The notes under the pieces were generated by a model. The model was not told where the DNA came from. It did no database searches and saw nothing but the letters and a program-made list of their open reading frames with translations. The position numbers and the translations under genes were made by a program. A stretch of 18,385 nt of DNA, from NCBI GenBank assembly GCA_910579325.1, contig CAJTTU010000001.1, positions 1 through 18,385 of the forward strand, given 5' to 3'. This DNA comes from an uncultured Lachnospiraceae bacterium. Its GTDB lineage: Bacteria > Bacillota > Clostridia > Lachnospirales > Lachnospiraceae. How positions within the stretch are numbered: the first letter of the stretch is position 1; every line of letters starts with the position of its first letter. This document shows, piece after piece, positions 1 through 5,169 of this stretch.

Positions 1-362
1 ACTCCTTATTCTCTTGATTATATCTCAAATCCTTGAGAATGGGCTGTCAACTTTTTTTATACCACATCACCGTTACCTTCATTTTGCGAATCAATTGATT
101 GCTGTAAAAACCAATATCTCACATATTGATGGCATTTTGTTAAATGATAGTGCTGCTGATGTTATTTAAAAAGGGTGCCAACATAAGCGGCCATGGTACA
201 GATAAATATTTAAAGTAATTTCTCTGATCGGAGAAATTATCTAACAATTCACCTTCAGTAACGGCTGATCGGCTTTGCTGAAGGTGAATTTATCAGAATA
301 TTCGCATATCCATGTGCAATAACCAGTTCTACAGCACTTAATTATCAGACAATAGAAAGTGA
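1..362. other. Left flank without a recognisable gene
   Basis: I see no convincing coding frame here. The stretch holds two hairpins. One has arms at 217-224 and 231-238 (AATTTCTC/GAGAAATT). The other has 13-bp arms at 246-258 and 278-290. Both loops contain TGATCGG. The region is AT-rich and probably lies downstream of a gene beyond the left edge. It should be host DNA if the attachment-site reading at 819-861 is correct. Confidence 0.5.
246..290. terminator. Hairpin, possible transcription terminator
   Basis: A perfect 13-bp inverted repeat (AATTCACCTTCAG and its complement) encloses a 19-nt loop. The right arm runs into AATTTAT rather than a clean run of T, so termination is uncertain. 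It follows the shorter perfect hairpin at 217-238 by 7 bp. The pair may close a transcription unit coming from the left of the window. Confidence 0.35.
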
Positions 363-391
363 TTCCAATATTCGACAAGATATGCTATAAT
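363..391 (+). promoter_or_regulatory. Promoter of the Fst-like toxin gene
   Basis: A weak -35 (TTCCAA, 363-368), a 17-bp spacer and a perfect TATAAT (386-391) with an extended TGC just upstream. A start near 398 would give a leader of about 40 nt. In that leader CACTCCC (403-409) can pair with GGGGGTG (425-431), hiding the ribosome-binding site in a stem. Confidence 0.65.
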
Positions 392-437
392 GGCCGTGTT
401 GCCACTCCCAGACAGGCAAGGGAAGGGGGTGTCCTAT

Positions 438-530
438 GTGGAAGTGCTTGCTTCTTTTATCCTTACTGTTACGGCAGGTGTTGTTTGCCACCTCATCTGC
501 AAATGGCTAGACAGTAAGAAGAAACGGTAA
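438..530 (+). CDS. Small hydrophobic toxin, Fst-like type I toxin
   Basis: A 30-residue peptide starting VEVLASFILTV and ending KWLDSKKKR. One hydrophobic helix covers roughly residues 3-23 and is followed by a charged, lysine-rich tail. This is the layout of Fst/par-type membrane toxins, whose overproduction damages the membrane. I chose GTG 438 because AAGGGGG (423-429) lies 8 nt upstream. An in-frame GTG at 429 is too close to it. The gene ends in a strong bidirectional hairpin (570-602) shared with a convergent antisense RNA, the standard gene plan for this toxin class. The start-codon region has a 12-bp match (one G-U) to that RNA. The family call rests on layout and peptide character, not on alignment; another small membrane peptide is possible but less likely given the antisense RNA. 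Confidence 0.72.
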   Translation: MEVLASFILTVTAGVVCHLICKWLDSKKKR

Positions 531-569
531 CTAGCCTATGGTTTAAGCCACCATGCCAAAACGGAATAG

Positions 570-602
570 AAAAACTCCCGGACTGCCATTCCGGGAGTTT
601 TT
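570..602. terminator. Bidirectional terminator shared by toxin mRNA and antitoxin RNA
   Basis: A perfect 12-bp inverted repeat, AAAAACTCCCGG (570-581) and CCGGGAGTTTTT (591-602), with a 9-nt loop. Each strand ends in a T-run after a GC-rich stem, so it can stop transcription both ways: the toxin mRNA from the left and the antisense RNA from the right. Confidence 0.85.
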
Positions 603-640
603 CGTTTCGTCCTATATGGACTGATTGCTTCTTTTTGCCT
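570..640 (-). ncRNA. Predicted type I antitoxin RNA for the Fst-like toxin
   Basis: A strong leftward promoter (647-675) would start an RNA near 640. It would run through the shared terminator and be about 70 nt long. Its segment complementary to 609-620 can pair with the toxin mRNA at 431-442, which spans the GTG start: 12 bp with one G-U. It also shares the terminator hairpin in antisense. No credible peptide is encoded within the RNA. Inferred from promoter, terminator and complementarity. Confidence 0.7.
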
Positions 641-646
641 ACGGCT

Positions 647-675
647 ATTATATCATACCCCGAAATCCATTTCAA
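647..675 (-). promoter_or_regulatory. Promoter of the antitoxin RNA
   Basis: On the minus strand: TTGAAA (675-670), 17-bp spacer, TATAAT (652-647). This is closer to consensus than the toxin promoter. That fits a system in which the unstable antitoxin RNA must be made in excess. Confidence 0.75.
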
Positions 676-818
676 TATGCAATTTTCAAAGATGGCCTTC
701 CCATAAACCACTTTCCTGACCTGAATCCTGGGTAACCTGATTCGACTCCCCAAACCGTCGATTTTCATGCGGCAAAAAAGCCGAAAACCCGCATACCCGC
801 TAAGCTTTCGACTTTCTA

Positions 819-861
819 TGCGCCTCCAGGGGTTCGAACCCTGGACACCCTGATTAAGAGG
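819..861 (-). other. 3' fragment of a tRNA-Lys(CTT)-like gene, probable attachment-site core
   Basis: On the minus strand this reads as an anticodon loop CTCTTAA, the 3' half of the anticodon stem, a full T-arm with GGGTTCGAACCCC, and the end of the acceptor stem GGAGGCGCA. The sequence beyond 862 does not supply the 5' half: no D-arm, and the anticodon stem mismatches. A duplicated tRNA 3' end beside an integrase gene is the usual scar of integration into a tRNA gene. If so, host DNA lies to the left, the element to the right, and an intact tRNA-Lys gene should sit at the far right end of the element. Confidence 0.72.
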
Positions 862-897
862 CAGCTTGTAAATTGTTTATAATAATGGTTTAATTCC

Positions 898-951
898 AAT
901 GCAAAACGGCCAAAACCCGAGGAAAATCAATGGTTTTGGCCGTTTTGCATT
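898..951. repeat. 19-bp perfect inverted repeat between att site and integrase
   Basis: Arms at 898-916 and 933-951 are exact complements (AATGCAAAACGGCCAAAAC on the left) with a 16-nt loop. Neither side is followed by a proper T-run. It may be an unusual integrase-gene terminator or an architectural part of the recombination site. Confidence 0.8.
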
Positions 952-985
952 TAAGTTTTCAGAATGAGTTTTTATCCCTTCGGGA

Positions 986-1053
986 TGTCCTACCTGTGTC
1001 TTAATTGCCGGTTTGAAAAGGGCAATGTCCTAAAAATGTCCTACTGTGTCCTA
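986..1053. repeat. Phased TGTCCTA direct repeats, candidate integrase arm sites
   Basis: TGTCCTA occurs at 986, 1026, 1037 and 1047, with a near copy TGTCTTA at 997. Spacings of 11, 29, 11 and 10 bp put most copies on one helical face. They lie between the putative core site and the integrase gene, overlapping its stop codon. That is where arm-type binding sites for the N-terminal domain of tyrosine integrases are expected. Confidence 0.6.
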
Positions 1054-2169
1054 GAAATTTATGGCGTTCCTGATAGTCTCTGAGAGGTCTTTTTTCTCGT
1101 CTGACAGGTGGCTGTATACCGCTAAAACCGTGTTGAGGTTATCCCCCATCAGGTAAGCGATCCGCTGCAGACTGATGTCAGGAACCTGGTAGCACAGACT
1201 GGTGCAATAGTTATGCCGGAAGATGTGGGCTGTCAATCCATAGATCACCTTTGTGTATTCGCTGCCGCCAGCTGCCAGGTTCATTTTCCCCACAATATTT
1301 TTCCACATCTTTGTATAGGATGAATGGGTGATCATATCACCGTTTCGTTTTGTAAACAGCTTTTCTCCGCATATCCCATGAATATACTCTTTCAGGTATG
1401 CTGCTACGAAATCCGGCATAGGGACTTTTCTGCGGCTGTTCAGGGACTTTGTATCCTTTAGATAAGGATTATTGCCATCGAATGCCAAAGCCTTGTTTAC
1501 AGTGATCTCAGCGGCTTTAAAATCAATGTCAAAGACAGTAAGCGCCAGCGCTTCGCCCCGCCGTAGGCCGCAGCCATACAGGATGTATACGAATGCCCGT
1601 TCCATTGGTATAAAATCTGCTGTTTTAATTGCTTCTTTTTCTTCGGCGGTTAGACAGCGCTTTTCCTCGGCCTTATACCGGGGTACTGTTACGCCGTCGC
1701 AGATCGTCAGATATGCGCTGGCCGGAAGGAGCTGGTCGGATACTGCGGATTTGATCACCTGACGGAAGGTAAGGGCGATCTGCTGGCAGGTTCGAGGCGT
1801 GTCTGCTGCGTCGTTGATCAGCAGCTGGAAATCAATTTTCCGTATGTCGATCAGCCGCATACCTTCCAGCTGCCGGAAATGGTTGTTAATCACGTAATCG
1901 TACATAGCCTGAGTGTTTTTCTCGCAGATGCTTTTATACACATCACGCCATTTTTTACAGTAAGAGATAAACTCCACATCTTTGTCAACTACCACATTAC
2001 CCTGTTCCACCTTGCTTTGCAGATCCCGCACTTTCAGTTCTAAATCCCGGCTGGATTTGCTGGAATAGAGGGATATCCGGTGTTTTGTGCCGTTTGCGTT
2101 GTATGTACCGTCCCATACCCTGGCCTGGAATAAGCCGTTTTTCTGCCGGGTGTATTTTGCCTTTGCCAT
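1051..2169 (-). CDS. int: Tyrosine recombinase/integrase
   Basis: A 372-residue site-specific recombinase that integrates, and with a directionality factor excises, the element. Residues 1-50 form a basic, beta-rich N-terminal arm-binding region (starts MAKAKYTRQKNGLFQARVW). About 60-160 is the SAM-like core-binding domain. The catalytic domain follows with Arg203 in GLRRGE, Lys241, His315-x-x-Arg318 in HIFRHN and the nucleophile Tyr352 in VYSHL. All catalytic residues are present. The length is normal for phage and ICE integrases of Firmicutes. The start is supported by AAGGAGG about 10 nt upstream. It reads toward the tRNA-Lys remnant at 819-861. Confidence 0.95.
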   Translation of the reverse strand: MAKAKYTRQKNGLFQARVWDGTYNANGTKHRISLYSSKSSRDLELKVRDLQSKVEQGNVVVDKDVEFISYCKKWRDVYKSICEKNTQAMYDYVINNHFRQLEGMRLIDIRKIDFQLLINDAADTPRTCQQIALTFRQVIKSAVSDQLLPASAYLTICDGVTVPRYKAEEKRCLTAEEKEAIKTADFIPMERAFVYILYGCGLRRGEALALTVFDIDFKAAEITVNKALAFDGNNPYLKDTKSLNSRRKVPMPDFVAAYLKEYIHGICGEKLFTKRNGDMITHSSYTKMWKNIVGKMNLAAGGSEYTKVIYGLTAHIFRHNYCTSLCYQVPDISLQRIAYLMGDNLNTVLAVYSHLSDEKKDLSETIRNAINF

Positions 2170-2293
2170 AATGTATCATCCTCCTTAAAAATGGGTATAA
2201 AAATAACAGCCAGCGGATTTTTCGCTTGCGGGCTGTCTCCAGAGGTGATACAATATTTTTGATGAGAGAGTATCTCCCCCGGAGATATATCTG

Positions 2294-2328
2294 AAAACCG
2301 TTCTCAGTTGGCGCTGGGGGCGGTTTTT
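2294..2328. terminator. Terminator between the integrase and the second toxin-antitoxin locus
   Basis: AAAACCG (2294-2300) pairs with CGGTTTT (2321-2327). The stem can extend inward through TCTCAG/CTGGGG with G-U pairs, and the plus strand then has five T. On the minus strand the stem is followed by TTTT, so it may also stop leftward read-through from the immunity genes before the integrase. A small hairpin TATCTCC/GGAGATA (2271-2287) sits just beside it. Confidence 0.6.
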
Positions 2329-2331
2329 CAA

Positions 2332-2360
2332 TTGACAAACAGTCTGATTTAAAATATAAT
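2332..2360 (+). promoter_or_regulatory. Consensus promoter of a predicted antitoxin RNA
   Basis: A perfect TTGACA (2332-2337), 17-bp spacer and perfect TATAAT (2355-2360). There is no open reading frame with a ribosome-binding site immediately downstream. The transcript would end at the hairpin 2424-2461, so the product is probably a short RNA. Confidence 0.85.
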
Positions 2361-2366
2361 ATGCTT

Positions 2367-2469
2367 AACAGGACAGCCGGAAGATAGATAAAGCCTATCC
2401 GTCCCGGCGAGATATTTAGCTGAGTAAGCCGCCTATCCGGTCAGGGAGCAGGGCGGCTTACTTATTTTT
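2367..2469 (+). ncRNA. Predicted type I antitoxin RNA for the small holin-like toxin
   Basis: The RNA runs from just after the consensus promoter to the T-run after the hairpin at 2424-2461, about 100 nt. Its 3' end is antisense to the end of the toxin gene (2458-2538, minus) and to the toxin mRNA's 3' untranslated region. This convergent arrangement matches TxpA/RatA- and BsrG/SR4-type modules. The RNA has no credible coding frame. Inferred from sequence only. Confidence 0.7.
2424..2469 (+). terminator. Terminator of the antitoxin RNA
   Basis: GTAAGCCGCC (2424-2433) pairs perfectly with GGCGGCTTAC (2452-2461), followed by TTATTTTT. The toxin stop codon (2458-2460, minus) lies inside the right arm. 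Confidence 0.75.
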
Positions 2470-2538
2470 CAGATTCAGAATCGCACAGATCAGCAGGCCA
2501 ATGGTCAGCATCACCATAAATTCCTCATATGTACTCAT
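2458..2538 (-). CDS. Small holin-like type I toxin peptide
   Basis: A 26-residue peptide beginning MSTYEEFMVML and ending AILNLKNK. A hydrophobic helix spans about residues 8-22 and is followed by a short polar, lysine-containing tail. Tiny membrane peptides of this form are annotated as putative holin-like toxins in Firmicutes prophages and act as type I toxins. The ATG is preceded by GGAAGGATGATG as a ribosome-binding site. The gene faces a consensus promoter that makes an antisense RNA over its 3' end. It lies between the integrase and the immunity genes, where a prophage maintenance function would fit. Family membership is by pattern, not alignment. Confidence 0.72.
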   Translation of the reverse strand: MSTYEEFMVMLTIGLLICAILNLKNK

Positions 2539-2584
2539 AGGCATCATCCTTCCTAACAAGACTCAGGACGGATGGCAGCACGCC

Positions 2585-2636
2585 CTTCTGGCTGCCCGGT
2601 TAAACATATCATATTTTCAGTGTACGTTTTTTACGG
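2585..2636 (-). promoter_or_regulatory. Toxin promoter; inverted copy of the antitoxin promoter/leader
   Basis: On the minus strand the -10 is TATGAT (2613-2608) with a poor -35 (CCGTAA, 2636-2631) at a 17-bp spacing. The 33 bp at 2585-2617 read on the minus strand match 28 of 33 bases of 2351-2383 on the plus strand. So the toxin and antitoxin transcripts share related -10 and 5' leader sequence. The leader can form a GGCAGC/GCTGCC hairpin. Confidence 0.6.
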
Positions 2637-3077
2637 CTTCATTTGTAGCCGAAGTCTCAATAATTCCTCCTGGTATCCCAACAGTCGTGAAAGCTGTTCA
2701 ATGGTAAGATGCTTATTTTCTTCCAATACGGAATCATCGACCAGAAATTCCAGGGCAAATTTATTTGCTTCGATTTCAATTTTTTCACAGGACAGGAATG
2801 TTTTGTGCCTGATAAAATAACAATTCTGATTTCTATGTAATATGGCATGTCCAAGTTCATGGGACATGACAAAGCGCATCTCATGTTCTGACAAATCTTC
2901 GTTAAGAAAGATACAACGATGCCGTTTCAGATACATATAGCAGCCGCTGTAACTGCCCATCGGACCAATGATGTACTCCACCTTCATCTGCCGCGCGATT
3001 TCAAAAGGGTCATTGGTGTCATACTTTTTCTTCAACATATTTGCGATATGTCTGATATCTTTATCCAAGCAATGCAC
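2631..3077 (-). CDS. ImmA/IrrE-family zinc metallopeptidase
   Basis: A 148-residue protein with the zinc-peptidase motif HELGH (residues 73-77) and a third-ligand glutamate at about 103 in EIEANKFA. This is the signature of the ImmA/IrrE (COG2856) family. In ICEBs1 ImmA cleaves the partner repressor ImmR and lifts immunity. Here the gene directly follows the CI-like repressor: the repressor stop TAG abuts the GTG start, which suggests translational coupling. So it probably relieves repression by cutting that repressor after a signal. The ribosome-binding site is weak, in line with coupling. The substrate is inferred from gene order. Confidence 0.9.
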   Translation of the reverse strand: MHCLDKDIRHIANMLKKKYDTNDPFEIARQMKVEYIIGPMGSYSGCYMYLKRHRCIFLNEDLSEHEMRFVMSHELGHAILHRNQNCYFIRHKTFLSCEKIEIEANKFALEFLVDDSVLEENKHLTIEQLSRLLGYQEELLRLRLQMKP

Positions 3078-3509
3078 CTACTTTTTGTTTTTATTCGGAT
3101 TATACAAATCTTTATTGATTGCCTTTAACCGGCGGAGCATCAGTTCAAGCTGGCCTGCAAACAGCTCCTTATCCGCTTCTGGTATGTCAGTGCCCTCAAA
3201 ACTGGCGGGGCCAGCTTCTTTAGCATTCAGTTTGTCCATGATGGTTTTTAGATCGTTGGCGATGTCACGGTTATCACGTGCGTTAAGAAGATTGTGTTCT
3301 TCAACCAAATCAGCTTTGGATATTCCGAAATAATTTGCCATCAGTTCTATCTTGTCAATACGGGGATATACATTACCTTTAACCCAATCTGTAAAAGTGG
3401 TATATTTGACACCGAGTGCTTCGCACATATCTTGCCTTGTTTTTCCATATTTATCCATATAATACTGGATATTTCTGGACATGATTTCTTTATTTCCTAA
3501 ATTACTCAT
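3078..3509 (-). CDS. CI-like XRE-family phage repressor
   Basis: 143 residues. An XRE helix-turn-helix covers about residues 8-62, with the recognition part around GVKYTTFTDWVKGN. A C-terminal region with a predicted amphipathic helix (ELMLRRLKAIN) may allow oligomerisation. There is no S24/LexA peptidase domain, so induction would depend on the neighbouring ImmA-type peptidase. I chose ATG 3509 because AGGAGG lies just upstream; the frame stays open further upstream but runs through the operator/promoter region. Its promoter (3535-3563) contains an operator-like palindrome, so autoregulation is likely. Confidence 0.9.
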   Translation of the reverse strand: MSNLGNKEIMSRNIQYYMDKYGKTRQDMCEALGVKYTTFTDWVKGNVYPRIDKIELMANYFGISKADLVEEHNLLNARDNRDIANDLKTIMDKLNAKEAGPASFEGTDIPEADKELFAGQLELMLRRLKAINKDLYNPNKNKK

Positions 3510-3534
3510 TAATAATCCTCCTCGTATTACAATG

Positions 3535-3563
3535 ATTATATGATTAATCCGTAAAAAAATCAA
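3535..3563 (-). promoter_or_regulatory. CI-like repressor promoter with operator in its spacer
   Basis: Minus strand: TTGATT (3563-3558), 17-bp spacer, TATAAT (3540-3535). The palindrome-like TATGATTAATCCGTA (3539-3553) fills most of the spacer. It resembles the better operator in the divergent promoter. Confidence 0.75.
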
Positions 3564-3579
3564 GGTAAATTTAAAAAAA

Positions 3580-3594
3580 TACGGAAAAACCGTT
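3580..3594. promoter_or_regulatory. Middle operator candidate
   Basis: TACGGAAAAACCGTT contains the inverted repeat ACGG-N5-CCGT. It lies 20 bp, centre to centre, from the operator at 3599-3615 and overlaps the first bases of the rightward -35 box. The half-sites are TACG/CGT-like, as in its neighbours. Confidence 0.55.
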
Positions 3595-3621
3595 GACATT
3601 ACGATTAAATCGTAGTATATT
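3593..3621 (+). promoter_or_regulatory. Cro-like gene promoter with operator exactly filling the spacer
   Basis: TTGACA (3593-3598), 17-bp spacer, TATATT (3616-3621). The spacer 3599-3615 is the palindrome TTACGATTAAATCGTAG. A bound repressor would cover the spacer between the two promoter boxes. Confidence 0.85.
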
Positions 3622-3651
3622 GATGAAAAGCGGAAAGGAGGAAAAATAAAA

Positions 3652-3888
3652 ATGCAGTCAATGAAAACGAGATTTACGTTGAAAACAGCACGCGAAATGA
3701 AAAGATATACACAGGAAGAAGCCGCAAAACTTATAGGTATAAGCACTGATACTCTCGGAAATTATGAGAGAGGAAAGAGCTATCCAGATGTACCAGTATT
3801 AAGAAAAATTGAGGAACTTTATGGAATACCATATGAGCAGCTTATTTTTTTACCATTAGATTACGATAAAATCGTAAATATTGTATAG
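3652..3888 (+). CDS. Cro-like XRE-family regulator
   Basis: 78 residues with a single XRE helix-turn-helix spanning about residues 8-62 (TLKTAREMKRYTQEEAAKLI and GISTDTLGNYERGKSYPD). It is the first rightward gene, divergent from the CI-like repressor, which is the Cro position. The ATG is set by AAGGAGG 10 nt upstream; a second in-frame ATG lies three codons later. The last codons of the gene contain a further copy of the operator (3861-3877), so repressor bound inside the gene could affect elongation or neighbouring promoters. Expected role: shutting off repressor synthesis at the start of lytic growth. Confidence 0.88.
   Translation: MQSMKTRFTLKTAREMKRYTQEEAAKLIGISTDTLGNYERGKSYPDVPVLRKIEELYGIPYEQLIFLPLDYDKIVNIV
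3861..3877. promoter_or_regulatory. Operator copy inside the 3' end of the Cro-like gene
   Basis: TTACGATAAAATCGTAA is a perfect palindrome: 7-bp arms with an AAA centre. It matches 15 of 17 positions of the operator in the Cro promoter (3599-3615). It lies in coding sequence, 260 bp downstream. Confidence 0.7.
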
Positions 3889-3942
3889 AAGGGAGGCGAT
3901 TCATCTGTTTATCAATAAGCACGGAGGGGAGGTGAAGGAAAG

Positions 3943-4170
3943 ATGGAATTATTTGAAAAGCAATATAAAGAAACAGAGGAGGGCAATATAGAGGAGAGAT
4001 ATATATACAAGGGAGAAGAACTTGCTACGAAGTCGGATGTGTATAAATGGTATCTGAAAGGAAACTTATATACGGACACTTGCGACACAAGAAGCAAAGT
4101 GGCTATCGGATTTTCGATAGCCAGCATGATTATATCTTTAGCCACTTGTGCGGTATGCATAGTCAGTTGA
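3943..4170 (+). CDS. Small single-pass membrane protein of unknown function
   Basis: 75 residues. The first 50 are polar and charged. The last 22 (from about VAIGFSIASMIISLATCAVC) form one hydrophobic helix, which suggests a tail-anchored protein facing the cytoplasm. GGAGGTG 8-9 nt upstream supports the ATG. It follows the Cro-like gene on the same strand. Its last 8 bp overlap the end of the convergent gene 4163-4498. I do not recognise the family. Confidence 0.7.
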   Translation: MELFEKQYKETEEGNIEERYIYKGEELATKSDVYKWYLKGNLYTDTCDTRSKVAIGFSIASMIISLATCAVCIVS

Positions 4171-4498
4171 AAAAGATAGAGGCGGCAAGAGCCATCAACG
4201 AAATGGCAACCGAAATAGATGACGTGACCAGAGGGACAAACCATTTTACAAAAGCCTCTCGCCTGTCCTCTACATATTTATTGCCGAGAGGGGTTAGCCC
4301 GATATAGCCGTCGCAGTGGGCGTAAGAAATATCAAAAGTAACGCGCCCGGTCGGGTCGCGATACGCAGCGTAATATCGTGGACAGAGGTATAAAGCAGAA
4401 ACATCAGCATCCTCGCCAAACTTTTTGACAATGCGCTTTAATTTTACCTCATGTTTACGGTAAATGTACTTCATGATCCTGTAGGTTTTTTTGGTCAA
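4163..4498 (-). CDS. Predicted winged-helix-like, tail-anchored membrane protein (moron-like); start uncertain
   Basis: About 111 residues from TTG 4498, or 103 from ATG 4474. The N-terminal half is basic (MKYIYRKHEVKLKRIVKKFG) and could be a small winged-helix fold. It is followed by YIGLTPLGNKYVEDRREAF and a C-terminal hydrophobic helix (VPLVTSSISVAISLMALAAS). It is encoded against the phage early genes and has its own promoter/leader (4537-4596), nearly identical to that of the gene at 5000-5497. The only good ribosome-binding site (GGAGGG) serves ATG 4517, which opens a 20-codon frame ending at 4455. Removing one A from the seven-A run (4486-4492) would join that start to this frame. So the gene may be phase-variable, frameshifted or re-initiated. 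Function unknown; superinfection exclusion is a guess from context. Confidence 0.68.
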   Translation of the reverse strand: MTKKTYRIMKYIYRKHEVKLKRIVKKFGEDADVSALYLCPRYYAAYRDPTGRVTFDISYAHCDGYIGLTPLGNKYVEDRREAFVKWFVPLVTSSISVAISLMALAASIFFN

Positions 4499-4517
4499 TT
4501 ACATAGGGTATTTCCAT
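4455..4517 (-). other. Short frame with the good ribosome-binding site, upstream of and overlapping the membrane-protein gene
   Basis: ATG 4517 has GGAGGG 4 nt upstream. It encodes 20 residues (MEIPYVIDQKNLQDHEVHLP) before TAA. It overlaps the start of the 4163-4498 frame out of phase. It is either a leader peptide or the true N-terminus separated by an indel in the seven-A run. Confidence 0.45.
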
Positions 4518-4536
4518 AAATCCCTCCAAATACTTT

Positions 4537-4596
4537 GTACTCGGCTGCTGCAACAGCCTGTATAAGAAGTATAGCATAAAATGGAAATAGGGACAA
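4537..4596 (-). promoter_or_regulatory. Promoter and leader, copy 1 of a 40-bp repeat
   Basis: Minus strand: TTGTCC (4596-4591), 17-bp spacer, extended -10 TGC-TATACT (-10 at 4573-4568). The following 26 bp (4562-4537) are identical to 5541-5516. They would form the 5' end of the transcript with a GGCTG/CAGCC hairpin (loop TTGCAG). Confidence 0.72.
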
Positions 4597-4635
4597 TCAG
4601 CGGAAGAAAATAACAAGAGGAGGTGAAGAAAAAAG

Positions 4636-4800
4636 ATGGTAAGAGAAAAAATGATTCAATTAATGGATTCGCTACTGCTGGTAGTAGATAGGATTGCAAA
4701 AGATGAGGATGCATTTCCGGAAGAAATTGCGCTTCTCCCGGAGCTGGCAGACGCGATTGTTAAGATTACGGAATATGTTGCTATTGAGAAAAAGGACTAA
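4636..4800 (+). CDS. Small acidic protein of unknown function
   Basis: 54 residues (MVREKMIQLMDSLLLVVDRI...EYVAIEKKD), mostly helical by composition, acidic, with no membrane segment. A strong AGGAGGTGAAG lies upstream of ATG 4636. It is rightward and collinear with the early genes, located between the promoter of the leftward cassette and the next small gene. I do not recognise it. Confidence 0.65.
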   Translation: MVREKMIQLMDSLLLVVDRIAKDEDAFPEEIALLPELADAIVKITEYVAIEKKD

Positions 4801-4827
4801 TTCCAGTTGGAGGGAAGATAAAAAATT

Positions 4828-5169
4828 ATGGTTACTGTACTGATATCCGTTTCACTCTCTGCTGCTATTACAGTCGCAATAGCAGTTGGAGTAAAACGGC
4901 AGACAATTAAACTAGTCACGGATGCTTGCAATGCAAACATAGCGGAAGTAAAGAAAATCAGAACTCTTACATTAGATGATGCTCGAACTAATGGCATTAC
5001 TACTCGTTATGCAGATAATGTGATTTGTCGCCAAGAGTTACGGATTTTTTTAGAGGGCCGCGATTTGTATGAATTACAAAATCAAGAATTTTACCCGGAT
5101 CTAATGAAATTTTTGGACAATACACGAACTCAAGGAAATACATACCACCCTGCAAGGGGGAGATATTAA
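4828..5169 (+). CDS. Small N-terminally anchored membrane protein of unknown function
   Basis: 113 residues. Positions 2-22 (VTVLISVSLSAAITVAIAVG) form a membrane helix, followed by VKRQ and a soluble helical part. GGAGGG is 13 nt upstream of the ATG, longer than ideal. The last 170 bp lie antisense over the 3' end of the gene at 5000-5497, and the last residues (TYHPARGRY) look like a shadow of that gene. A likely reading is that the original 3' end was replaced when the leftward cassette arrived. The first 57 residues are the more believable part. Confidence 0.5.
   Translation: MVTVLISVSLSAAITVAIAVGVKRQTIKLVTDACNANIAEVKKIRTLTLDDARTNGITTRYADNVICRQELRIFLEGRDLYELQNQEFYPDLMKFLDNTRTQGNTYHPARGRY

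Noticed and set aside
493..768. Open frame of 91 codons on the minus strand
   Set aside because: It crosses the bidirectional terminator and the antitoxin promoter, lacks a ribosome-binding site and has no protein-like composition. The antisense RNA explains the transcription signals better.
1997..2338. Minus-strand frame overlapping the start of the integrase
   Set aside because: It runs through two hairpins and over the integrase N-terminus in another frame; no start signal. The integrase is clearly the real gene.
4480..4500. Programmed -1 frameshift at the A-AAA-AAC heptamer in the 20-codon frame
   Set aside because: The heptamer is in phase, but a -1 shift leads to a stop after four more codons. 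Only a +1 shift or a one-base deletion joins the frames.
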